Assembly: GCA_023268425.1 (NCBI GenBank)
Contig: JALRFN010000032.1
Coordinates: 1 to 5,572, forward strand
Reading direction: 5' to 3'
Origin: Burkholderiaceae bacterium
GTDB lineage: Bacteria; Pseudomonadota; Gammaproteobacteria; Burkholderiales; Burkholderiaceae_C
Length of the DNA: 5,572 nucleotides
In this document: positions 1 through 4,623 of the stretch, piece after piece
How the letters are laid out: the number at the start of each line of letters is the position of its first letter
Numbering within the stretch: position 1 is the stretch's first letter
Position numbers and translations under genes: made by a program
Notes under the pieces: generated by a model
The model's input: the letters and a program-made list of their open reading frames with translations, nothing else
Database searches by the model: none
What the model was told of the DNA's origin: nothing

Positions 1-727
1 GCGAGACATCCAAGGCGGTCAAGTCCATCAGCTCAAACGGGCCCAAGCGGAAACCCGCCTGGTCGCGCAAGATGCGGTCAATGGTTGCGAAATCGGCCAC
101 CGACTCACCGACGATGCGCAGGGCTTCGGTGCCATAGGCACGCCCGGCGTGGTTGACGATGAACCCAGGGGTGTCATTGGCCCGCGCAGGCGTGTGGCCC
201 ATGGCACGAGTCAAGCCCTCTAAGCGCTGGCACACCGACTCGCTGGTCTTGAGGCCGGCGATCACTTCGACCACCTTCATCAGGGGCACGGGATTGAAAA
301 AATGGTAGCCCGCGATGCGCTCGGGATGCTGGGCACCAGCGGCCAAAGCGGTGATGGACAGCGAGGACGTGTTGGAGGCCAACACGGCATCGGCCGCCAG
401 CAGGTTTTCGAGTTGCGCAAACAAGTCGCGTTTGACATCAAGGCGCTCGACGATGGCCTCAATCACCAAATCGCAATCGGCCAACTCAGCCAGTTGCTCG
501 TGCATGCTGAGTGCTTGGCTCCAGGCGGCAGCTTGTTCGGTGCTGCACTTGGCTTTTTCAGCCATGCGGGTCCACTGACCACGGATGTTGTCGCTGGCGC
601 TTTGCAAGGCCGCGGCCGCGGTGTCGTAAAGACGAACTGCACATCCCGCTTGCGCGGCCATTTGCGCGATGCCACGGCCCATGGCACCCGCGCCCACGAC
701 GCCAACGCGTTTGAAGTCATTCGACAT
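1..727 (-). CDS. 3-hydroxyacyl-CoA dehydrogenase, PaaH-like (3' end outside the window)
   Basis: NAD-dependent oxidation of L-3-hydroxyacyl-CoA to 3-ketoacyl-CoA, in beta-oxidation or aromatic-acid (phenylacetate-type) degradation in the cytoplasm. The 242 visible residues start MSNDFKRVGVVGAGAMGRGI. The Rossmann dinucleotide motif GAGAMGRG is at residues 12-19, and the acidic residue that would bind the ribose is in VRLYD (31-35). SNTSSLSI (118-125) and HFFNPVPLMKVVEV (142-155) are family signatures; His142 and Glu154 fit the catalytic His-Glu pair. PGFIVNHAGRAYGTEALR (187-204) opens the C-terminal helical domain and resembles the long (about 500-residue) PaaH/PaaC form rather than the 280-residue short form, but the C-terminus is not visible. 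The ATG at 727 is preceded by AGAGGA about nine bases upstream. The frame is open to base 1 without a break. The family is secure; the exact substrate is not. Confidence 0.93.
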   Translation of the reverse strand, partial: MSNDFKRVGVVGAGAMGRGIAQMAAQAGCAVRLYDTAAAALQSASDNIRGQWTRMAEKAKCSTEQAAAWSQALSMHEQLAELADCDLVIEAIVERLDVKRDLFAQLENLLAADAVLASNTSSLSITALAAGAQHPERIAGYHFFNPVPLMKVVEVIAGLKTSESVCQRLEGLTRAMGHTPARANDTPGFIVNHAGRAYGTEALRIVGESVADFATIDRILRDQAGFRLGPFELMDLTALDVS

Positions 728-762
728 GAATCAGGCTTCCTCTTGTCTATACACAGCCTCTA

Positions 763-791
763 ATAATACGAGGAAGTGAATGTCGTTTTGA
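763..791 (-). promoter_or_regulatory. possible weak promoter for the 3-hydroxyacyl-CoA dehydrogenase gene
   Basis: On the minus strand a TATTAT hexamer (763-768) matches the sigma-70 -10 box at five of six positions. It lies about 35 bases before the start codon at 727. The hexamer 17 bases upstream (TCAAAA, 786-791) is a poor -35 box, so the promoter would be weak or activator-dependent. This AT-rich patch is unlike the surrounding GC-rich sequence. The call rests on the -10 match alone. Confidence 0.3.
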
Positions 792-813
792 GGTATCGCC
801 CGATATTCCTCGT
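768..813. repeat. inverted repeat in the region upstream of the 3-hydroxyacyl-CoA dehydrogenase gene
   Basis: ACGAGGAA at 768-775 is the exact reverse complement of TTCCTCGT at 806-813. The arms have a 30-base gap and centres 38 bases apart. The left arm overlaps the last base of the candidate -10 box and sits just upstream of it. Directly outside or inside these arms are GTGAAT (776-781) and ATTCAC (825-830), a second, imperfectly nested inverted pair. The second pair continues into a small palindrome ATTCA-N5-TGAAT at 825-839. The spacing suits two operator half-sites, or a looping regulator, better than a hairpin. No regulator is recognised. The rest of the 728-877 gap holds only a short hairpin (847-862) with no T tract. 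Confidence 0.35.
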
Positions 814-877
814 GTCTGGCCTGTATTCACCAAATGAATGGCGCAATCGGCAGGTGAGCCGAGGTGAAGGCGTGTAC

Positions 878-1111
878 TTAGCCGTTGGCGACCATCAATT
901 CCAGGGCGGCACAAACATCAGAAATGCGGCCGGATAAGACCATGCGCCCAGCACTGCCGTCTTGCGGCGCATCAATGACACAGCGGCGCAAGGCCACGCC
1001 ACGCGGCAGGGCGATCACTTGCGCTGAAGTGCCCGTGGGGGCGGCGCCCATCGGCGTGCTCGCGTCAGCGACTGGGGGGCGACCAGGGAACAAAAGCAAT
1101 TGAGACGACAT
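878..1111 (-). CDS. small protein of unknown function, second gene of the lexA operon
   Basis: This gene encodes 77 residues with no domain I can name. The ATG at 1111 is chosen over the upstream GTG at 1126 because AGGAGA (1118-1123) stands six bases before it. Only 11 bases separate it from the lexA stop codon, and the Shine-Dalgarno sequence overlaps that stop, so the two genes are very probably co-transcribed and hence SOS-induced. The protein starts MSSQLLLFPGRPP. A low-complexity Ala/Pro/Thr/Gly stretch (about residues 13-30) follows, and then a more ordered C-terminal half containing ALRRCVIDAP and RMVLSGRISDVCAALELMV (about 56-74), which looks like a strand and helix. There is no signal peptide or membrane segment. 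Position recalls the Pseudomonas lexA-sulA operon, but length and sequence do not match SulA. Codon use and the good ribosome site support a real gene. Confidence 0.75.
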   Translation of the reverse strand: MSSQLLLFPGRPPVADASTPMGAAPTGTSAQVIALPRGVALRRCVIDAPQDGSAGRMVLSGRISDVCAALELMVANG

Positions 1112-1117
1112 GATGCT

Positions 1118-1123
1118 TCTCCT
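1118..1123 (-). promoter_or_regulatory. Shine-Dalgarno sequence of the small gene after lexA
   Basis: AGGAGA on the minus strand, six bases before the ATG at 1111. It decides the start of the small gene, because the alternative GTG at 1126 lies upstream of it and has no ribosome site of its own. The last A of the lexA TGA stop is its first base, so ribosomes ending lexA would finish on this site. Confidence 0.75.
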
Positions 1124-1803
1124 CACATCAAGACGGTGTTGCGAATCAGGCCCACGGCCAGGCCTTCAATTTCAAAGGGCTCACCGGGGTGAACCATGAT
1201 GGTTTTGAAGTCCGGGTTTTCGGCGCGCAATTCGATGTGGTCGCTGCTGCGCCAATAGCGTTTGACCGTCACGTCATCGCCCAAGCGGGCCACAATGATT
1301 TGGCCATTGCGGGCATCGCGCGTGCTTTGCACCGCCAACAGGTCGCCGTCCAAAATGCCGGCGTCACGCATGGACATGCCGCGCACCTTGAGCAGGTAGT
1401 CGGGGCGGCTGGCAAACAAGTGCTGCTCGACGGCGTAACTTTGTTCGACGTGTTCTTGGGCCAAGATGGGTGAGCCTGCGGCCACACGGCCGATCAAGGG
1501 CAGGGTGAGTTGATCCAGTCCTGGAATGGGCAAGCCCATTTGCCGTCCTTGTTCACCACGCATTTGGCGCAAGCCATCGCCACGCAGGCGAATGCCGCGT
1601 GAGGTGCCGCTGACCAGTTCAATCACGCCTTTGCGCGCCAGCGCTTGCAGGTGTTCCTCTGCGGCGTTGGCCGACTTGAAGCCCAGGGCTTGGGCGATTT
1701 CCGCGCGCGTGGGCGGCGCGCCCGTTTGCGCAATTTGCTGCTGAATCAGTTGCAAGATCTGCTCTTGGCGCGCAGTGAGTTTGGGTGTACCTAGAATGCT
1801 CAT
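1123..1803 (-). CDS. lexA: LexA, SOS-response repressor and self-cleaving protease
   Basis: Transcriptional repressor of DNA-repair genes; RecA-ssDNA filaments stimulate its self-cleavage. The protein is 226 residues, somewhat longer than the 202 of E. coli because of a longer linker (about 70-98). The N-terminal winged helix-turn-helix begins LTARQEQILQLI, with TRAEIAQALGFKSANAAEEH (32-51) containing the recognition helix. The cleavage site is Ala109-Gly110 in GRVAAGSPI. The catalytic serine is Ser144 in VRGMSMRDAGILDGD and the general base Lys181 in DDVTVKRYWR, so the serine-lysine dyad is intact. The start at 1803 is preceded by GGAG (1812-1815) at eight bases. The frame is open much further upstream, but that extension would cross the SOS boxes and the asparaginase gene and has no LexA similarity. 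Two SOS boxes in front imply autoregulation. The small gene follows in the same operon. Confidence 0.97.
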   Translation of the reverse strand: MSILGTPKLTARQEQILQLIQQQIAQTGAPPTRAEIAQALGFKSANAAEEHLQALARKGVIELVSGTSRGIRLRGDGLRQMRGEQGRQMGLPIPGLDQLTLPLIGRVAAGSPILAQEHVEQSYAVEQHLFASRPDYLLKVRGMSMRDAGILDGDLLAVQSTRDARNGQIIVARLGDDVTVKRYWRSSDHIELRAENPDFKTIMVHPGEPFEIEGLAVGLIRNTVLM

Positions 1804-1820
1804 GGGGTTGGCTCCATAAA

Positions 1821-1836
1821 CTGTTGATTTATCCAG
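1821..1836. promoter_or_regulatory. SOS box 1 (LexA operator) nearest lexA
   Basis: CTGTTGATTTATCCAG fits the CTG-N10-CAG proteobacterial LexA operator, with an AT-rich centre. It lies 17 bases before the lexA start codon and covers a possible -10 box for lexA (GATAAA on the minus strand, 1828-1833). LexA binding here would block lexA transcription, giving the usual autorepression. Confidence 0.85.
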
Positions 1837-1839
1837 TAA

Positions 1840-1855
1840 CTGTATTTTTAACCAG
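1840..1855. promoter_or_regulatory. SOS box 2 (LexA operator) nearest the asparaginase gene
   Basis: CTGTATTTTTAACCAG also fits CTG-N10-CAG. The two boxes are separated by three bases, with centres 19 bases apart, close to the 21 of the double lexA operator in E. coli, so cooperative binding is plausible. Its right end stops nine bases before the asparaginase ATG at 1865 and overlaps the probable AGG Shine-Dalgarno sequence (1854-1856) of that gene. Confidence 0.85.
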
Positions 1856-1864
1856 GTACGCATC

Positions 1865-2839
1865 ATGACGCAAGCGATTTCTACTCCCGCCGCCCAAGTG
1901 TTGTGGGTTTTTGGCACGGGGGGCACCATCTCAGGACGTGCGGCCGACCCCAAGGATGTCTTGGGATACACCGCTGGAGAGGTCTCGGTTGACGCTTTGC
2001 TGGGCGATGTCGCAGTGCCCGACGGCGTGAGCGTGCGGGCGGAGCAAGTGGCGCAAGTCGACTCCAAGGACATGAGCTGGGCCATCTGGCAAGACTTGGC
2101 GCAGCGCGTGCGCGCGGCCTTGATGCAGCCAGAAACGCGCGGTGTGGTGATCACCCATGGCACCGACACCATGGAAGAAACGGCTTATTGCTTGCACCGG
2201 GTCTTGGGCCCTGCGGTGGCGCACAAAGCGGTGGTGCTGACCGGCGCCATGCGCCCCGCCTCAGCGCTGGAGCCCGATGGGCCTGGCAACATCGCCGACG
2301 CGATGAGGGTGGCCTGCGCGCCGGGCGCCCGGGGCGTGGCCTTGTGCATGGCGGGGCGGGTTTGGGATGCGCTGCAAGGCCAAAAACTGCATTCCGGGCG
2401 ATTGGACGCCTTTGGCGCACGTGACGGCGAAGCGTTTGCCGAGGTGTGTGCAGGCGAGGTCAGCGTCACCGGTGATTGGCCCCAGCCCTCGGGCGATGCT
2501 TGGGCGCATGCCTTGGCGGCTGAAGCGCCCTGGGTTGAACTGCTCACCAGCGGCACCCAGGCCAGTGCCCGTGCCTTGCAAGCCTTGATCAGCGCTGGGG
2601 TGGAGGGCGTGGTCCTGGCCACCACAGGCAATGGCACGGTGCACCAAGACTTGCTGCGCGCTGCTGAGGCGGCTTATGCAGCCGGCTTGCCAGTCGTGCG
2701 CGCCAGCCGCACTGCGCACGGCAACATCCGCGATGGCCACCCGCAGGCGATTCCCCACGCGGGTGGCTTGAGCCCGTTCAAAGCCAGGGTCGAGATGATG
2801 TTGCGGCTCGCCTCCGAGCAGCAGGCGGTGCTGGCATAA
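1865..2839 (+). CDS. L-asparaginase, type II-like, cytoplasmic
   Basis: Hydrolyses L-asparagine to aspartate and ammonia. The protein is 324 residues, normal for the asparaginase/glutaminase family. GTGGTISG (17-24) carries the nucleophilic Thr21. Tyr35 in LGYTAGEV matches the second active-site loop tyrosine. VDSKDM (65-70) supplies the substrate-binding Ser67. ITHGTDTMEETAY (96-108) holds the Thr100-Asp101 pair, and Lys174 is the likely partner lysine. LTGAMRP (125-131) and the C-terminal KARVEMML are also family features. The THGTDTMEE form and the length resemble E. coli AnsB, but there is no signal peptide, so the enzyme should stay in the cytoplasm. The start has only a weak AGG ribosome site eight bases upstream. 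It is divergent from lexA with 61 bases between starts, and convergent with adk. A glutaminase or other amidase activity cannot be excluded. Confidence 0.93.
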   Translation: MTQAISTPAAQVLWVFGTGGTISGRAADPKDVLGYTAGEVSVDALLGDVAVPDGVSVRAEQVAQVDSKDMSWAIWQDLAQRVRAALMQPETRGVVITHGTDTMEETAYCLHRVLGPAVAHKAVVLTGAMRPASALEPDGPGNIADAMRVACAPGARGVALCMAGRVWDALQGQKLHSGRLDAFGARDGEAFAEVCAGEVSVTGDWPQPSGDAWAHALAAEAPWVELLTSGTQASARALQALISAGVEGVVLATTGNGTVHQDLLRAAEAAYAAGLPVVRASRTAHGNIRDGHPQAIPHAGGLSPFKARVEMMLRLASEQQAVLA

Positions 2840-2864
2840 AAAAACGGCCGCTGAGGCGGCCGTT
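2838..2864 (-). terminator. rho-independent terminator of adk, shared with the end of the asparaginase gene
   Basis: A perfect nine-base-pair GC-rich stem (AACGGCCGC 2843-2851, loop TGAG, GCGGCCGTT 2856-2864) is followed on the minus strand by seven Ts (the A tract 2838-2844). That is a textbook terminator for adk and its upstream operon. The A tract also contains the last two bases of the asparaginase TAA stop. In the plus direction the hairpin is followed only by CATTTGG, so it would be a weaker terminator for asparaginase. Confidence 0.9.
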
Positions 2865-2874
2865 CATTTGGGGG

Positions 2875-2892
2875 TTCAGTGCAAACACTGAA
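2875..2892. repeat. second hairpin between adk and its terminator
   Basis: TTCAGTG (2875-2881), loop CAAA, CACTGAA (2886-2892) is a perfect seven-base-pair stem. On the minus strand it starts 16 bases after the adk stop codon and ends ten bases before the terminator stem. It has no T tract of its own. It may protect the 3' end of the mRNA or back up termination of asparaginase transcripts on the plus strand. Confidence 0.5.
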
Positions 2893-2908
2893 GCGGCAGC
2901 GTCTGTCG

Positions 2909-3565
2909 TCAAGCGCCCAGAGCCGCAAAAGCGCGTTGGGTGATTTCTTCCACACTGCCCACGCCACTGATGGCGCTGTAACGCGGGGCGTTGGCGGCAT
3001 CGGCTTTGGCCCAGGATTGGTAGTAATCGACCAGCGGGCGGGTTTGTTGTTCGTAGACATCCAGGCGCTTGCGCACGGTTTCTTCTTGGTCGTCGTCGCG
3101 CTGGATCAGGGCTTCACCAGTGACATCGTCCACGCCCTCAACTTTGGGCGGGTTGTGCGTGATGTGGTAGGTGCGACCGCTGGCCATGTGTACACGGCGA
3201 CCGCTCATGCGCGCAATGATGTCGGCGAAAGGCACGTCGATTTCCAAGACCGCGTCCAGTTTGACGCCGGCGGCCTTCATGGCGTCGGCTTGCGGAATGG
3301 TGCGGGGGAAGCCGTCGAACAAAAAGCCGTTGGCGCAGTCAGCTTGGGTGATGCGCTCTTTGACCAAGCCGATGATGATGTCGTCACTGACCAAGCCACC
3401 AGCATCCATCACGGCTTTGGCTTGAACACCCAGAGGCGTGCCGGCTTTGACCGCCGCGCGCAACATGTCGCCGGTGGAAATTTGGGGGATGCCAAACTTT
3501 TCGCAGATGAAGGCCGCTTGGGTCCCTTTGCCAACGCCAGGGGCGCCCAACAGAATCAATCGCAT
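2909..3565 (-). CDS. adk: adenylate kinase
   Basis: Catalyses ATP + AMP to 2 ADP in the cytoplasm, keeping adenine nucleotides in balance; essential. The protein is 218 residues, the common betaproteobacterial length. The P-loop is GAPGVGKGT (7-15), with Val where E. coli has Ala. TGDMLR (31-36) and FDGFPRT (83-89, Arg88) bind AMP. The LID runs about 122-159 from GRR to IQRDDD, with Arg156, Asp158 and Asp159. It has no cysteines, so this is the zinc-free LID. The start at 3565 is chosen over the in-frame ATG at 3592 because GAGGA stands seven bases upstream and the protein then opens with MRLILLGAPG as in the family. It lies 93 bases after kdsB on the same strand and is followed by a strong terminator. 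Confidence 0.97.
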   Translation of the reverse strand: MRLILLGAPGVGKGTQAAFICEKFGIPQISTGDMLRAAVKAGTPLGVQAKAVMDAGGLVSDDIIIGLVKERITQADCANGFLFDGFPRTIPQADAMKAAGVKLDAVLEIDVPFADIIARMSGRRVHMASGRTYHITHNPPKVEGVDDVTGEALIQRDDDQEETVRKRLDVYEQQTRPLVDYYQSWAKADAANAPRYSAISGVGSVEEITQRAFAALGA

Positions 3566-3630
3566 GCTCTTTTCCTCTTTGTCCTTGTTCATTCAACGGC
3601 CAGGCAGATGACTGCGGACCGGGGCGGCGG

Positions 3631-3659
3631 AGCATAGCATGGGCATGCCACGCGAGGCT
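3631..3659 (-). promoter_or_regulatory. weak candidate promoter for adk
   Basis: In the 93-base gap between kdsB and adk the minus strand shows TGC-TATGCT, an extended -10 element (TATGCT at 3631-3636, TGC at 3637-3639), about 66 bases before the adk ATG. The hexamer 17 bases further up (AGCCTC) is no -35 match, as extended -10 promoters can tolerate. The gap has no terminator-like hairpin, so adk could also be reached by read-through from kdsB. The palindrome GGCATGCC (3642-3649) lies in the spacer. Confidence 0.3.
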
Positions 3660-4417
3660 TACAAGCGCGCCCAGGCTTCGCGCGCGCGCGCCAAGTCTTC
3701 GGGGGTGTCCACCCCAGCGCCGGGGACGGTGTCGCTGATGTGCATGGCAATCCGGTGGCCGTGCCACAGAGCGCGCAATTGCTCCAGGGACTCCAGCTGC
3801 TCCATGGGGGCGGGCGACAGCTGCGGAAAGCGCTGCAAAAATCCGACCCGATACGCGTATATGCCCACGTGCCGAAGTGGCGGCGCCTCAGGCAGCTGGC
3901 TTGGGCTGGGTGCATCGCGCCAGTAAGGAATTGGCGCGCGGCTGAAATACAGGGCCGTGCCCTGGGTGTCGCAGACCACCTTGACCACATTGGGGTTGGC
4001 CCAGTCACTCGCGCTGGCGATGGCGTGGGCTGCGCTGGACATGTCGCAGTCGCTGCGCTCAGCCAGCGTTTGCGCAACCGCGTCGATCAGGCTCGGGTCA
4101 ATCAGCGGCTCATCGCCTTGCACGTTGACCACGATGTCTTGCGACGCCAAGCCCAGCAATTCGCTGGCCTCGGCCAAGCGATCACTGCCGCTGGGGTGGT
4201 CAGCGCGCGTGATCAGACACGCGATCTGGTGTTGCGCACAGGCGTTTTCCACGCGCACATCGTCGGTCGCCACCACGACGCAGCTGGCTTGGCTGCGCTG
4301 AGCGCGCTGCGCCACACGCACGATCATGGGCGCACCGCCGATGTCGGCCAGCGGTTTGTTGGGCAGGCGCGTGGAGGCCATGCGCGCCGGAATCAAGACT
4401 GTGAAAGCGGCGCTCAT
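3659..4417 (-). CDS. kdsB: 3-deoxy-manno-octulosonate cytidylyltransferase (CMP-Kdo synthetase)
   Basis: Couples CTP and Kdo to CMP-Kdo and pyrophosphate, the activated sugar that joins the lipopolysaccharide core to lipid A; cytoplasmic. The protein is 252 residues, the usual size. Family motifs in order are IPARMASTRLPNKPL (9-23, nucleotide binding), VVVATDD (47-53), HPSGSDRLAE (74-83), VNVQGDEPLID (97-107), FSRAPIPYWRD (158-168), LRHVGIYAYR (181-190), MEQLESLEQLR (205-215) and the C-terminal GVDTPEDL (235-242). The ATG at 4417 overlaps the TGA stop of the Trm112-like gene in an ATGA sequence, which indicates translational coupling. Together with lpxK upstream it makes this a lipopolysaccharide operon. 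Confidence 0.97.
   Translation of the reverse strand: MSAAFTVLIPARMASTRLPNKPLADIGGAPMIVRVAQRAQRSQASCVVVATDDVRVENACAQHQIACLITRADHPSGSDRLAEASELLGLASQDIVVNVQGDEPLIDPSLIDAVAQTLAERSDCDMSSAAHAIASASDWANPNVVKVVCDTQGTALYFSRAPIPYWRDAPSPSQLPEAPPLRHVGIYAYRVGFLQRFPQLSPAPMEQLESLEQLRALWHGHRIAMHISDTVPGAGVDTPEDLARAREAWARL
3679..3690. repeat. (CG)6 dinucleotide run inside the end of kdsB
   Basis: Six tandem CG units encode part of the Ala-Arg-rich tail of KdsB (around LARAREAWARL). It is short and may be only codon composition. A slip here would change only the last eight to ten residues, after all catalytic motifs. Confidence 0.5.
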
Positions 4418-4623
4418 GCGGCAGGTGGTACGCGCTCGCGCAGGCTTTGCAATTCCTCGTCGCTCAAAGCGCGCGCCTCGTTTTCCAACATGATGGCGAT
4501 GCCATCGCGCACGGGAAAAGCCAATTGAGCGCCCAAAGAGAGCAACTCTTGGCGTTCCGCATCCCAGCGCAAAGGGCCTTTGGTGACTGGGCAGACCAGC
4601 ATGTCAAGCAGTGTTTTGTCCAT
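4414..4623 (-). CDS. Trm112-like protein (YcaR family)
   Basis: Small protein of 69 residues, starting MDKTLLDMLVCPVTKGPL and containing LAFPVRDGIAIMLENEAR (about 34-51), both hallmarks of the YcaR/Trm112-like family. Eukaryotic Trm112 activates methyltransferases; the bacterial role is not settled. Only one cysteine remains (Cys11), so the four-cysteine zinc site of other members is absent. In Gram-negative bacteria the gene usually stands between lpxK and kdsB, as here. Its start lies 20 bases inside the end of lpxK and has no clear Shine-Dalgarno sequence. Its stop overlaps the kdsB ATG by four bases, so translation probably depends on ribosomes arriving from lpxK. Confidence 0.92.
   Translation of the reverse strand: MDKTLLDMLVCPVTKGPLRWDAERQELLSLGAQLAFPVRDGIAIMLENEARALSDEELQSLRERVPPAA

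Noticed and set aside
302..763. A 153-codon plus-strand open frame and a minus-strand frame near 463-720.
   Set aside because: Both overlap the 3-hydroxyacyl-CoA dehydrogenase gene, whose motifs are continuous from 727 to the left edge in another frame.
847..862. Hairpin TCGGC-N6-GCCGA as a terminator of the lexA operon.
   Set aside because: The stem is only five base pairs and no T tract follows on the minus strand.
878..1111. Small gene after lexA as SulA or ImuA.
   Set aside because: At 77 residues it is far shorter than either, and no SulA or RecA-like motif can be seen.
1804..2172. N-terminal extension of lexA by 123 residues.
   Set aside because: The frame is open, but the extension would cross the SOS boxes and asparaginase coding sequence and has no LexA-like content. 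The start at 1803 has a ribosome site and gives the normal protein.
2879..3637. A 252-codon open frame on the plus strand opposite adk.
   Set aside because: It is a shadow of adk, with no family motif and no convincing ribosome site; it also runs across the second hairpin.
3740..4528. A 262-codon open frame on the plus strand opposite kdsB and the Trm112-like gene.
   Set aside because: It lies entirely opposite genes with unmistakable family motifs, has no recognisable domain and is rich in residues expected from antisense reading of GC-rich codons.
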